Shown: piece by piece, positions 47,853 through 56,274 of the stretch
Layout of the letters: each line of letters begins with the position of its first letter
Numbering within the stretch: position 1 is the stretch's first letter
IMG/VR virus record: IMGVR_UViG_3300027793_000063
Span: 1 to 64,000 of that record
Origin: a virus
DNA: 64,000 nt
Strand: one strand, 5' to 3'
The notes under the pieces: generated by a model
The model's input: only the letters and a program-made list of their open reading frames with translations
Told to the model about the DNA's origin: nothing
Database searches by the model: none
Position numbers and translations under genes: made by a program

Positions 47853-48826
47853 GCGTTGGTTGGGTCGAGCAGATACACCTCGTAGTCGCCCTCGCGGATG
47901 CAGTCGTGCTGCTGCAGAGTCTCCCGCAAGGATGCCTCGGCCGTCGCCCGGTCCTCTGGCTCCGTCAGGATTGGTCCATACGTGTTCTCGATGGCGCACT
48001 GCACAGCGTGCTCCAGCGCCGCCTCTGCGGTCGGATGAACGCTGACCCATGGTCTCTGGCAGATGACCTCGCAGACGATGTGCTGCCCTGCGCCCTCGAA
48101 CCAGCCCTCCAGCAGCATGCGCCAGGCGGTCCGATCGGCGCGAATGAACGGCTTCAGCTGGCAGCCCAGTTTCTCGGTGAAGTATTCCAGCATGAACTTA
48201 GGCACAGACACTGCGCAGTCGGCGTGATGCTGATCCACTTTCCGCGGGTCAACGCCGGCTTTGTATGCCTCGCCCAGCATCTTGACATACTCCGTCATCA
48301 CGCCGCACCACTCGATCACGGAATGGATGCCGCACTGGGCGCCCAGTGCGTAATAGGAAGATGCCAGATCCCTCGCGCGCTGAAGCGCCTCCTCCGCTGA
48401 GGTAGGCGACACCCCGGAGTTGCTCCAGGCCGGCGCGCGAAACACGAACGGTTCCATCAGTCCGGTCGCCGCGCGCGGCGTGGCTGGCTCGGCGTGGTCC
48501 AAGTAGTTCCGCAGGCGCTCCTGCAGCCTGGCGAGATATTCCTCGCGCAGATCCAGCACGTTGGACAGACGTCCGCGCATGCCCAGATCCCGCAGCGCCA
48601 CGCTGGCAATCTCCATCAGCTCGTTCAGCTCCGTGTCCGTGAACGGCGGAATCTCCGGCAGTTTCTCCTGCGCGCAGTTCAGCCGCTCACACAGGTCTCC
48701 GATTTCGTCCTCCGTGGGCAGCGGCAGTCTGCCGCTGTCGGTGGCGATGTCGTCGACATCACGATGGTTGCCGACAGTCGACTGGTAGCTGCGCAAGGCT
48801 GCCAGGATGGTGTGGATGTGGTTCAC
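47849..48826 (-). CDS. Hypothetical protein, GTG start
   Basis: 325 residues from GTG 48826 (GTGA overlap). Helical N-terminal part (EYLARLQERLRNYLDHAEPA), then a Cys/Trp-rich middle. Ends GDYEVYLLDPTNA. Unrecognised. Confidence 0.75.
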   Translation of the reverse strand: MNHIHTILAALRSYQSTVGNHRDVDDIATDSGRLPLPTEDEIGDLCERLNCAQEKLPEIPPFTDTELNELMEIASVALRDLGMRGRLSNVLDLREEYLARLQERLRNYLDHAEPATPRAATGLMEPFVFRAPAWSNSGVSPTSAEEALQRARDLASSYYALGAQCGIHSVIEWCGVMTEYVKMLGEAYKAGVDPRKVDQHHADCAVSVPKFMLEYFTEKLGCQLKPFIRADRTAWRMLLEGWFEGAGQHIVCEVICQRPWVSVHPTAEAALEHAVQCAIENTYGPILTEPEDRATAEASLRETLQQHDCIREGDYEVYLLDPTNA

Positions 48827-49044
48827 TTGAACGAGATGGTGGTGCGGTTGCCGATTGTGCACATGTTGAACTCGCCCTTGGCTGCCCGTCTGCCAATGGT
48901 GTCGATCTGCTCCTGTGACCAGACGGTGTCCTCGGTGCCAATGAGTTTGCACACTTCCTGCACCTGCCGCAGATCCCTGGCCACGTAGGCCGGGTGGTGC
49001 GGCAGGTCGACTGACGATATTCTGATGATTTCGATGTTGCTCAT
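48823..49044 (-). CDS. Hypothetical small protein
   Basis: 73 residues from ATG 49044 (ATGA). Alpha/beta with SVDLPHHPAYVARDLRQVQE. Unrecognised. Confidence 0.66.
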   Translation of the reverse strand: MSNIEIIRISSVDLPHHPAYVARDLRQVQEVCKLIGTEDTVWSQEQIDTIGRRAAKGEFNMCTIGNRTTISFK

Positions 49045-50198
49045 GAGTTGGTGAATGTTGTGTCGTCCTCGGCCGTGTAGATTTCCGCCCCGGTGTTGCC
49101 CAACGGCATCGCCTTCCAGTCCTTGTCCGACTCCTTCGGTGTCCGCCATTGGGACGGCATCTTGGGAATCGTCTGGATGATGGCGCCATCGAACTTCGGA
49201 TCGGGCTGCCAGTCGTTCCTGATGGCTTTCTCGGCCAGGGCCTTGATGCGCTTGGGCGGCTCACCCTCCTCCCACTGGATGTCGCCCCAGACGTTGGCGA
49301 CCACCCATTCATCATCGTCCGTGCGGACGCGATACCAGGAGGCATTATCTCGTTTCCAGTAGTAGGCGGTCTCCGCCTTCATGTGCTCGATGTCGCGGTC
49401 GAAGTCGGCCGTCCAGAACGGGAACAGGTGGGTGAACGGGCCGGAGCAGACCTCCGAGCCTTCGACGATCGAGCCGAACTTGATGCCGCAGCATTTCGCC
49501 GGGTCCAGTGTGGCGGTACCGCGCCCGAGGTCCTCGTAGTAGACCTCCCGGTAGTCGGCGCCTACATGCTCCGTGCTGGCCGGCTGCCGCAGATGAAGCG
49601 CGGTCCTCGTCTTCCGGACCAGCTCCAGCGTGCGTCCAGTGCGCTTCTGCTTGGCCTCGTCCGCCATGTAGGCGCGGACGAGCTCGCAGTAGTGCGCCCA
49701 GGTGCGCTCCTTGCGGTCCAGCCCGTCCTTGTCGAGCCCGAGGAACTGGACGAACTTCGGGTCCAGCTCGCCGGCGTTGACGAGCCTGGCGCGGTTCCGG
49801 ACGCAGCGCACGACCGCCACCTTGGAAGGATGCTCGATGTCCTGCGCCGGCGTCACCAGCTCCAGGAACTGAGCCCAGGGCCCGCAGTCGGTGTACTTGT
49901 AAAAAGCACGCGCCCACTGATACGGGCTGTCGCCGCAGCCGCGCCATTCCAGGAACTCAGCGAGGTTACGGATCAGTCGACCTTTCGTGCATGGCGGTTT
50001 GTTGAACCAGTCGAACTTGACGCACACGTTGTATGCGGCTCGCTCGACGGATTCTCCTTTCTCCGGCACGTAGATCTCCGACACATAATCCTCGCCTCGT
50101 TCCGCTCCGAATCGGAGCTGGAAGGCGCGGTCTCTTTTCGTTTCGCCGACGCGCTCGATGGAGCAGCCGGCAGGTAGTTTCAGTTGTTTCTTACTCAT
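49041..50198 (-). CDS. Hypothetical protein
   Basis: 385 residues from ATG 50198, leader CACAACCCCAAACCAAAC. Basic N-terminal third, Trp-rich C-terminal third (YYWKRDNASWYRVRTDDDEW). No family recognised despite its size. Confidence 0.78.
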   Translation of the reverse strand: MSKKQLKLPAGCSIERVGETKRDRAFQLRFGAERGEDYVSEIYVPEKGESVERAAYNVCVKFDWFNKPPCTKGRLIRNLAEFLEWRGCGDSPYQWARAFYKYTDCGPWAQFLELVTPAQDIEHPSKVAVVRCVRNRARLVNAGELDPKFVQFLGLDKDGLDRKERTWAHYCELVRAYMADEAKQKRTGRTLELVRKTRTALHLRQPASTEHVGADYREVYYEDLGRGTATLDPAKCCGIKFGSIVEGSEVCSGPFTHLFPFWTADFDRDIEHMKAETAYYWKRDNASWYRVRTDDDEWVVANVWGDIQWEEGEPPKRIKALAEKAIRNDWQPDPKFDGAIIQTIPKMPSQWRTPKESDKDWKAMPLGNTGAEIYTAEDDTTFTNS

Positions 50199-50346
50199 GT
50201 TTGGTTTGGGGTTGTGCCCCCGCCAAACGGTGAGTCCCCGGCATCTCGCCCGGGATGGACGTGCATAGCCCAAAGGCCGAATGTCCCTGATGTGCGGCAG
50301 GCCCAGGCCTGCGTGGTGTCAGCGCCCCGTCGCTGGGGCGAAAGAA
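50199..50346 (-). other. Gene-free segment with stacked hairpins
   Basis: 148 bp between two genes. Inverted repeats: CGCCCC/GGGGCG (50323-50328, 50335-50340); perfect palindrome GCAGGCC-CA-GGCCTGC (50297-50312); GTCC/GGAC enclosing CCG/CGG (50234-50260). No start with a good site and no tRNA signature (no T-loop TTCRA). It could be a structured non-coding RNA, a processed leader, or a terminator cluster. Confidence 0.5.
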
Positions 50347-50805
50347 TCAGCTACCGCATGGCGCATCCATGACCCAGAGGATTTCCTCCAGGCGAACGTC
50401 CACGCCGCGGTCGGCGGGATAGGGCAGACCAGGCACTTCGCGCAATTTGCGGTCGTCGTCGTCGCTGCCGTCAATGATGCCGCCCAACGTGAGCCACCCG
50501 TTACCGTGCCACGTCGCCTCTTGAAACCGGATTACCTCGCCCGATTTCAGCTTCAGCGCGTAATCGAAAGAGTCCGTGCACGCTTTGGCCAAGGCATGCG
50601 ACCCGAGATCCTTCTCAAGTTTGCGCAGCTCTTCTTCGTCACGCTTTCGCCTGGCTGCGTCATACGCGACCAGACGTGCCTCTTCTTCCCGCTTTGCTTC
50701 TTCTCCGTGTTCGCCGCGGAGCGCCTCCTCCGAGCGCTCTATAGCGCGGTCAATTTCGTCATCTTCGATTTCCTGGTCGGTGGGACCATTGTTGCTAACA
50801 CTCAT
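50347..50805 (-). CDS. Hypothetical coiled-coil protein
   Basis: 152 residues from ATG 50805, behind a long C/A-rich leader (AACAACAACCCCAACAACC). Charged coiled coil (~15-75: RAIERSEEALRGEHGEEAKR), then a small beta-rich domain (LKLKSGEVIRFQEATWHGNG ... RGVDVRLEEILWVMD). Unrecognised. Confidence 0.75.
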   Translation of the reverse strand: MSVSNNGPTDQEIEDDEIDRAIERSEEALRGEHGEEAKREEEARLVAYDAARRKRDEEELRKLEKDLGSHALAKACTDSFDYALKLKSGEVIRFQEATWHGNGWLTLGGIIDGSDDDDRKLREVPGLPYPADRGVDVRLEEILWVMDAPCGS

Positions 50806-50860
50806 TTTTGGTTGTTGGGGTTGTTGTTGCGGTTATTCGGTGGTCCTCAGATTGGTGCAT

Positions 50861-50878
50861 TAGATGGTGAGCCATCTA
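50861..50878 (-). terminator. Short hairpin in intergenic gap
   Basis: 7-bp stem TAGATGG/CCATCTA with a 4-nt loop in the 80-bp gap after the gene ending at 50886. No U-tract, so only a possible terminator. Confidence 0.35.
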
Positions 50879-50885
50879 CTCGATC

Positions 50886-51152
50886 TCATAGCTTCTCCGG
50901 GTCCGGCACGTAGCCGCATCCTTCCATGGCGCCGTCGATGCCCTTGGCGCGCAGTGCCTTCTTGATGCCGCCCTCCTTCGCTGAGCACTCCAGGCAGATG
51001 GTGTCATTGTTGAACCACGACATGATGCGTGCGATCAGTTCGTTTGGACACCGAGCGCACTTGTTCGCGGCGAAGAACGGGTCCGGCGTCGTGCTGCTGG
51101 GCAGTCGCGGCGCGCGGTCAGATCTGAATTGTTGACCTGCTGTTAAGCGCAT
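50886..51152 (-). CDS. Zinc-ribbon phage protein (NKCARC...MSWFNNDTICLEC type)
   Basis: 88 residues from ATG 51152. CARCPNELIARIMSWFNNDT then CLECSAKE gives a CxxC-x(20)-CxxC ribbon (~32-60) of a common phage family; the tail (GIDGAMEGCGYVPDPEKL) is also usual. Function unknown. Confidence 0.8.
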   Translation of the reverse strand: MRLTAGQQFRSDRAPRLPSSTTPDPFFAANKCARCPNELIARIMSWFNNDTICLECSAKEGGIKKALRAKGIDGAMEGCGYVPDPEKL

Positions 51153-51985
51153 TGGGTTGATGTGTGTTTGCTAAATTCCTCCAGGATCTGCAGCGCCGGA
51201 AGATGCCGGTATTTCTCGAAGCCTTTCGCCTCCAGCTGCTCTACGCCGGGTCGATGGTCCATGGAAGACTGCAAGTCAGCAGCATCGCCGCCGGCGGCAA
51301 TCACGGCAGAACGCAGCCCGGCGCCGAAGCCTGCGATCATCAGATCCCACTCGGCTATCTCGCCCACCAGCGCCTGCAGGTCACGATCATCCCAGTAGCC
51401 AGACTCGTCGCTGACGCGTGCCAGAATTCCAAGTTCCTTGGCCTTGTCCAGAATGGCGATGACGCACAGATGGCACTCGAGGAAGTGCTTCAGCCCGCCG
51501 CAGCGGGGGTCGTTGGCATACTGCGTCTTGCAGAATGAATTCCACCGCCAGGTCGCACCTTCCGCCTTCAGCTTCTTTCCGTTGAAAATCCTCGATCTGG
51601 GAAACCGCACCAGACCGAAGTTGGCAGCCTCGCAGCCTTCGCCCGGCCACGTGCTGAACCCATGGAACTCCTGCGCGTGGATGTCGACCGATCGCCTGTA
51701 GCCCGACGCCTTCTCGCGCGGCGTGGTCACATCCACCGAGTCGCGCAAGCCCTGAATTGCCCGCCAGCGAAAGGACTCTGCGTCCATGTCGTCAGGCAGT
51801 GCCGGATACGTCTCTGCCTTGTTGTAGTCCACGTCGGCGCCTCCGCTGAACACGCCGGAGACGGTTTCGAACGGAAGGTCCATCGCGAACGATCTCAGCG
51901 CCGTAATTGCTTCGAGCGCTTTCTTGCTCCCTGCTTTTGTTGCCGGCGCTTCGAGCGCCAGGTCGTAGTGTATGGTAAGTCCCAT
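51143..51985 (-). CDS. Conserved phage protein (MGLTIHY type)
   Basis: 280 residues from ATG 51985. MGLTIHYDLAL, then FGLVRFPRSRI and TWRWNSFCKTQYANDPRCGG match a conserved hypothetical family found in phages and bacteria that starts MGLTIHY and contains the FCKTQYA motif. No function known to me. Confidence 0.78.
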   Translation of the reverse strand: MGLTIHYDLALEAPATKAGSKKALEAITALRSFAMDLPFETVSGVFSGGADVDYNKAETYPALPDDMDAESFRWRAIQGLRDSVDVTTPREKASGYRRSVDIHAQEFHGFSTWPGEGCEAANFGLVRFPRSRIFNGKKLKAEGATWRWNSFCKTQYANDPRCGGLKHFLECHLCVIAILDKAKELGILARVSDESGYWDDRDLQALVGEIAEWDLMIAGFGAGLRSAVIAAGGDAADLQSSMDHRPGVEQLEAKGFEKYRHLPALQILEEFSKHTSTQCA

Positions 51986-51986
51986 G

Positions 51987-53048
51987 TCAGTATAGTTGTT
52001 GGTGTTTGATATCCCACAGTTCTTGGTATCGCTGCCGCACAGTGCTCTCGTCGAGGTAAGGACTCTCCCACTCGTAGAACGCGCAGATCGACCGGCGCAT
52101 CTCTGCGAGCTTCCTACTCTCCTCCGCGGTCGGCACGCAGTGCGGCCAGCCCTTGGTGAACTGCAGATGCTTGGGCACCCAGCCCTGCGCTTTGTTCCGA
52201 TGTGCTGCCAGACTCTGCGCGGTGCCCAATCGTTCGAGCCCATTCGGGACCAGGTCCGGCGCCAGCGACGTGAGCCAGCGGCTGCCCTGGAACGCGAAGC
52301 CGCTCGCCAGTTCGAGGTCGCACATCCGGACGTAGATCGCCGCGGCGGCCGGGTCCTTCAGGCTGGCGCGCAGGTCCGCCTCGTTGGCGAGGATGCAGAA
52401 CCGACACGACACGCGGGATGACCCGAACAGCGAGTATGCCTCATGGGGTTTGATGCCTGACGCGGCAATCTCCGCCCACACGTCTTCCTCCGTCCAGTGA
52501 TGAATAGGGCGCCATGCTAGGCTGCCGGGCGGAAGCTTGGCAACAGGCGCGCAGACGGGCTGCTTGGAGCGTGCAGCGCTCTCCTCCCCGCGCACGCCGG
52601 TGACGTTGAGCACCGGAACCTTGCCGAAGCGTCGCTTGATCAGGGAGGTGATGGGAGCGACCTTCAGCTCTGACTGACAAAAGCGCATGGCCGGCGTGCT
52701 CCACGGCAGCACGACAGTCACAGTCTCCATCGCGCAGTAGCGACGCTTGGAAGACGCCCACCTAGACTCCCAGCGCTCCATCATGCCCCCGGCTGGGCGC
52801 GTGCAGGATGCCAGTTCCCACCCCGTGCGCTCAGCGATGCGCTGGCAGCTAGGCCAAGAGTCGAGCCACTCGGTGGATCCCAAATCTGCATGCAGAAGCA
52901 GCTTCGGGCCGGCGTAGTCGAGAAGAGCCTGAGACACTGCCCAGGCGACGGCCGTGGAATCCTTTCCGCCGGAAAGGCCGATCACCACAGGAGCCTGCGC
53001 GTTCAGCAGGCGTTGCACTTCGGGAGGTATCAGGATGTTTCTGCTCAT
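51987..53048 (-). CDS. PAPS reductase/DndC-like ATP pyrophosphatase
   Basis: 353 residues from ATG 53048. PP-loop SGGKDST (26-32), then HADLGSTEW (~53-61), a RFCQSELKVAPI segment (~122-133), TGVRGEES (~150-157) and CRFC (215-218). This is the CysH/DndC-type adenine-nucleotide alpha-hydrolase family. The three Cys at 124, 215 and 218 could hold an iron-sulfur cluster. Phage members are usually labelled PAPS reductase, but DndC-like roles in DNA phosphorothioation or tRNA thiolation are alternatives; no dndD or dndE is visible nearby. Confidence 0.88.
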   Translation of the reverse strand: MSRNILIPPEVQRLLNAQAPVVIGLSGGKDSTAVAWAVSQALLDYAGPKLLLHADLGSTEWLDSWPSCQRIAERTGWELASCTRPAGGMMERWESRWASSKRRYCAMETVTVVLPWSTPAMRFCQSELKVAPITSLIKRRFGKVPVLNVTGVRGEESAARSKQPVCAPVAKLPPGSLAWRPIHHWTEEDVWAEIAASGIKPHEAYSLFGSSRVSCRFCILANEADLRASLKDPAAAAIYVRMCDLELASGFAFQGSRWLTSLAPDLVPNGLERLGTAQSLAAHRNKAQGWVPKHLQFTKGWPHCVPTAEESRKLAEMRRSICAFYEWESPYLDESTVRQRYQELWDIKHQQLY

Positions 53049-53055
53049 GGCGTGG

Positions 53056-53343
53056 TCACCAGCATTCGATGAGCGGTTGAATGTCCTCGCGGTAGATACG
53101 GTCGCAGATGTCCTCGTATTTCAGCGATGTGTCCGGTCTGCCTCGTCGGCGACATAGCACAGCCGCGCGCTTGTCGCAGGCGTAGTTCATGAGGCCGTTG
53201 GCCGCCCGCTTGCACTGCGACCCTCGGAACCCCAGCCGGCGGGCCAGGGAGACGCCGCGCCACGGCTCATACTCCCGCAGAAACTCATCGAGTTCGGCCT
53301 CGTCGTCCAGGTTGATGTCCAGTGCGAAAGGTTTGTCGCTCAT
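53056..53343 (-). CDS. Hypothetical small protein
   Basis: 95 residues from ATG 53343 (ATGA). Helical with a basic middle (LGFRGSQCKRAANGLMNYAC). It ends 7 bp before the PAPS-reductase-like gene and may be co-translated with it. RRGRPDTSLKYEDICDRIYR looks like a small HTH-like segment. Function unknown. Confidence 0.7.
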   Translation of the reverse strand: MSDKPFALDINLDDEAELDEFLREYEPWRGVSLARRLGFRGSQCKRAANGLMNYACDKRAAVLCRRRGRPDTSLKYEDICDRIYREDIQPLIECW

Positions 53344-54047
53344 GACCTCACCGCCTTGCATGTCGCCATAGCCTCGTCGCGCAGCTTGTGCAGCTCGCGG
53401 ACGGTCGCCTGGTAGCGAGCCTCGGCGGCCTGGCTCGGCTTCCATTTCAGCAGCGTTTCCACCTGCTTCGCGACGCCCTCGCCGTATTTCTCCACGAGCC
53501 ATTCCCTGGGAGACTGATCCACCTCGGCAGTCCACTTGTCGAAGTTCACCCCGTGCTGGCGCATCAGGGACTTCAGCAGGCCCATCATGTCCAGACTCCA
53601 CGGGCCGCCCATCATGTAGGACAACGCTTCGCCGCAGCTGAGTGGATCGACGCCGAGCACGTGCTTCAGCCCGACCGTCAGCTCGTCCGGTGGATACCGA
53701 TCGTGCTGCGTGTAATACGTCAGCGCTACCTGCTGTAGCGAGTAGTCGCAGCACATCAGCCCGCACGCCGCCAGCGGCAGGCCGTATTCTTTCGCGTAGG
53801 CCATCCACTCAGCATACCAAGCGTCCCACGCTTTCAACTCGCAGAAGCGATTGTCCGGTTCTTTCGGCGGCTCCGGGACCTCCAGCTTCGTCCACGCCTG
53901 CTTCCCTGTGAGCTTGTAGCTGAACGAGCCGCGTCCGATCCAGAATATCCGCTTTTTCCCTTTTCCTTCGTCGTAGCTGCTCACGCTGATCGGCCAGCGC
54001 GAGTAGGGGATCGTGTAGCCGTTGAAGGCTCTGAGTGCGTTCATCAT
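53340..54047 (-). CDS. Hypothetical protein
   Basis: 235 residues from ATG 54047 (ATGA). Trp/Tyr-rich helical protein (FCELKAWDAWYAEWMAYAKE) with several Cys; C-terminal coiled helix. Unrecognised. Confidence 0.75.
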   Translation of the reverse strand: MMNALRAFNGYTIPYSRWPISVSSYDEGKGKKRIFWIGRGSFSYKLTGKQAWTKLEVPEPPKEPDNRFCELKAWDAWYAEWMAYAKEYGLPLAACGLMCCDYSLQQVALTYYTQHDRYPPDELTVGLKHVLGVDPLSCGEALSYMMGGPWSLDMMGLLKSLMRQHGVNFDKWTAEVDQSPREWLVEKYGEGVAKQVETLLKWKPSQAAEARYQATVRELHKLRDEAMATCKAVRS

Positions 54048-54250
54048 GGTCGTGTTATTACGGCGCTCAACTCACGCGTCCTCTTCACCACCGTGGCGAT
54101 ATCAACGCCGGCCGCGAACATTGGCGGATTGTCCTGCAGCGCGTGTACTATCGGATTGTTCGCACTACGGACGGTTCCTCCGCCGAAGCTGGGGAATTCG
54201 TGCGCGAGAATGGCGACGATGTCGTCTTCGTTTTCAGGTATAATTTTCAT
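54044..54250 (-). CDS. Hypothetical small protein
   Basis: 68 residues from ATG 54250. DDIVAILAHEFPSFGGGTVR suggests a compact alpha/beta fold. Unrecognised. Confidence 0.65.
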   Translation of the reverse strand: MKIIPENEDDIVAILAHEFPSFGGGTVRSANNPIVHALQDNPPMFAAGVDIATVVKRTRELSAVITRP

Positions 54251-54274
54251 GGTCGAATTTGATTTTCAGTTTAG

Positions 54275-55174
54275 CTACTCGGTCGGACCGTCCTCATCCA
54301 GCGCCAGGCGCAGCCCGGACAGATCAGTCTCTCCGGCCGCGATCCGCTTCACGCCGAGCAGGATTTGCTCCAGGAGCGGCTCACCGCCGGCCGCCTGCAG
54401 ACGCATGGCGGTAGCGGACATGTCGAGTTCCTTGATCATCTGCGGCAGCTCCTCGAGGTCATGCTCCGCTTTTGCGAGCTTCTGCTCGGCTGCGAGCATC
54501 TGCTTCATCGGCTCAACGAAAGTCATCCGCGCGTCCTGCAACTCGCTCGTGCACGTGACGGTCAGTGTGCGGGTGAACTCCAGCGAATCTTCGTTCTCAG
54601 CGTCGCCTTTGCTGATCACGATCTCAACTCCAATCTCGAGGTCGTAACTGAGATCCGGGTCGTCCAGCGGCTCGTCGTAGTCGAGTAGCGTGATGTTGAG
54701 TGCCAACTCGCGACCGCCGCTGCCGCCGAGATGGCAGCGGCCTCCGTCGATCTCAATGATCCCCATCTGGCGTCCCAGTGCTTCGTTCGCTTTCGGGCTG
54801 CACACGAAGAAATCGTGACGGAGGCCGAGCGTCACGGTGACCGAAGAATACTCGACTTCGTGTTCGTCGTCCGTCTCCTTTTCATCAGTGGTCGGAAACA
54901 GGCGGTTCATGACTTGGAACGAGTGACGCAAGTCGCTGATCAGCGCGCCTGCGACGGGCTTGACACATTCGACCACTGCCTTGTTGTAGGCGTCGCGCAA
55001 CGGTAGGGTGGAGTCCCACGCTGCTGCGACCTCCAGTTTGGATTCCTTGATGCGAGCTTTGAAGGTTTTCTCCAGCTCGTGTTTTCCGAGCTTGAGCGCG
55101 TCGCCGGTCAGTGCGCGCTGATCTTCGAGGCTCTGCCTTATGATGGGTTCGGTGATGGTTGGTTTGATTTTCAT
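54275..55174 (-). CDS. Hypothetical protein
   Basis: 299 residues from ATG 55174. Helical N-terminal third (LGKHELEKTFKARIKESKLE), a beta-rich acidic centre (DDPDLSYDLEIGVEIVISKG) and a coiled coil at ~220-260 (LAAEQKLAKAEHDLEELPQM). No family recognised. Confidence 0.78.
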   Translation of the reverse strand: MKIKPTITEPIIRQSLEDQRALTGDALKLGKHELEKTFKARIKESKLEVAAAWDSTLPLRDAYNKAVVECVKPVAGALISDLRHSFQVMNRLFPTTDEKETDDEHEVEYSSVTVTLGLRHDFFVCSPKANEALGRQMGIIEIDGGRCHLGGSGGRELALNITLLDYDEPLDDPDLSYDLEIGVEIVISKGDAENEDSLEFTRTLTVTCTSELQDARMTFVEPMKQMLAAEQKLAKAEHDLEELPQMIKELDMSATAMRLQAAGGEPLLEQILLGVKRIAAGETDLSGLRLALDEDGPTE

Positions 55175-55187
55175 GATGGCGTTGGTG

Positions 55188-55673
55188 TTAAACCGGCTTG
55201 CCGGACTGTAATAGAGTGATGCCCCGCAGATGATCGTGCTCGTGCTGAAACACACGGGCCGGCAGACCTGTCAGCTTCTTGTCCGTGATCTTGTGCCCCT
55301 GCTCGTTGGTCCAGGACGCCAGGATGACGTATTCGCGTTCGACGTTGAACTGCCGTCCGGGTAGGGACAAGCAGCCTTCGACGTCGGTGACCTTGACCGA
55401 CTTGGGCCCGGGGCGCCAACTCGGGTTGACGCACAGATGCGCGACGCTCGAATTGACGTTACCAGCGGACGTGACCCTGGCACTCGCCGCGAGGAAGAAG
55501 AAATTCTCCCGCAGGCCGACCTGGTTCGCGGCGATGCCGCATGCGGACTTCTCACGGGCGAGCCGCATCAGGTCCGGGCGGTAAGCGCGTATTGCCGCTG
55601 GGTCCGACTGGATGCCTGTGAGATCCTCGTTGAGAATGTTATCGCGCGTGTTGATCAGTTTTATGGTTAGCAT
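55188..55673 (-). CDS. def: Peptide deformylase
   Basis: 161 residues from ATG 55673; the longer reading from 55703 would start inside the terminator hairpin. All three deformylase motifs are present: GIAANQVG (46-53), EGCLS (99-103) and HEHDH (144-148), whose Cys and two His bind the metal. It removes the N-formyl group from nascent proteins. Phage-encoded copies are known, often with a shortened C-terminus as here. Confidence 0.95.
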   Translation of the reverse strand: MLTIKLINTRDNILNEDLTGIQSDPAAIRAYRPDLMRLAREKSACGIAANQVGLRENFFFLAASARVTSAGNVNSSVAHLCVNPSWRPGPKSVKVTDVEGCLSLPGRQFNVEREYVILASWTNEQGHKITDKKLTGLPARVFQHEHDHLRGITLLQSGKPV

Positions 55674-55684
55674 GGGTACAGCAA

Positions 55685-55714
55685 AAGGCGTCCACGTGTA
55701 CACGTGGACGCCTT
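55685..55714 (-). terminator. Perfect 30-bp palindromic terminator
   Basis: AAGGCGTCCACGTG-TA-CACGTGGACGCCTT, 14-bp arms. On the sense strand it is followed by TTTTGC, giving a rho-independent terminator for the 73-residue gene upstream. It is close enough to the deformylase start to also shape that leader. Confidence 0.85.
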
Positions 55715-55740
55715 CTGAAAGAGGGTGAGTTGTGGTCCGA

Positions 55741-55962
55741 CTAGACGGCCTGAGCGATGCTCGCTTCGGCTTCCTCGATCATCAGACCGGTGCCGAGCAT
55801 GCGAGCGAGGGTCGCAACCTTCGTCAGCTGCTCGTCTTCGCGCGGCCAGCCGGCGGCGAGGAGCTCTTGCTGCTGCGGCGAGGCCGAGGCAGATTTTTCC
55901 ATGGTGGAGAATCCGGAACGAACAACAGCCCCGGTGATTTGGAGAAGCGCGAGATTAGTCAT
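55741..55962 (-). CDS. Hypothetical small helical protein
   Basis: 73 residues from ATG 55962, with AGGA upstream. Helical, Ala/Glu-rich (SASASPQQQELLAAGWPRED, TKVATLARMLGTGLMIEEAE). It sits alone between a hairpin that covers its ribosome site and a strong terminator, suggesting separate control. Confidence 0.7.
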   Translation of the reverse strand: MTNLALLQITGAVVRSGFSTMEKSASASPQQQELLAAGWPREDEQLTKVATLARMLGTGLMIEEAEASIAQAV

Positions 55963-56033
55963 GGCGGAATCCTACGCCAGCCGGTCTCGCAGCTCAAGCT
56001 ATTTCTTCGTGCCGGTCGGCGCAGGATTCCGCC
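55963..56033 (-). promoter_or_regulatory. Hairpin sequestering a ribosome-binding site
   Basis: On the sense strand GGCGGAATCCT (56023-56033) pairs perfectly with AGGATTCCGCC (55963-55973), the latter holding the AGGA ribosome site immediately before ATG 55962. About 49 nt with further CGCC/GGCG pairing lie between. Folding would hide the site, as in a riboswitch, thermometer or protein-binding leader. Confidence 0.6.
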
Positions 56034-56040
56034 GTCGGCG

Positions 56041-56220
56041 CTACGGCTTCGTCCAGTATGGCATGGTCGTGCCGACGCCCTGCTTTTGGACGAGACCTGC
56101 CTTGATCGCCTCGCGTTCGAGTTCGATGCTGTAAACCTCGTGGCACCCGCCGAGCGCGGCCGCCATCACGATTGCGATTGCAACGATTATCGTGAGGCAA
56201 GTTTTTGTGTCTTCGTTCAT
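56041..56220 (-). CDS. Small putative lipoprotein
   Basis: 59 residues from ATG 56220, behind an A-rich leader (CAACCAAAAAAGAAAAG). Hydrophobic N-terminal helix (CLTIIVAIAIVMAAALGGC) ending in LGGC, a plausible lipobox with Cys26. The mature part contains EREAIKAGLVQKQ and ends TTMPYWTKP, like small EAIKAGLxQ...W proteins seen in other phages and bacteria. Placed directly after the RNA polymerase gene. Confidence 0.68.
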   Translation of the reverse strand: MNEDTKTCLTIIVAIAIVMAAALGGCHEVYSIELEREAIKAGLVQKQGVGTTMPYWTKP

Positions 56221-56274
56221 CTTTTCTTTTTTGGTTGCGCCCGATGTTCGAGCGTGTGTTTGAGTTCCGCCGAT

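Noticed and set aside
50199-50346. tRNA gene
   Set aside because: Hairpins are present but there is no acceptor stem pairing over 70-75 nt, no T-loop consensus and no anticodon arm.
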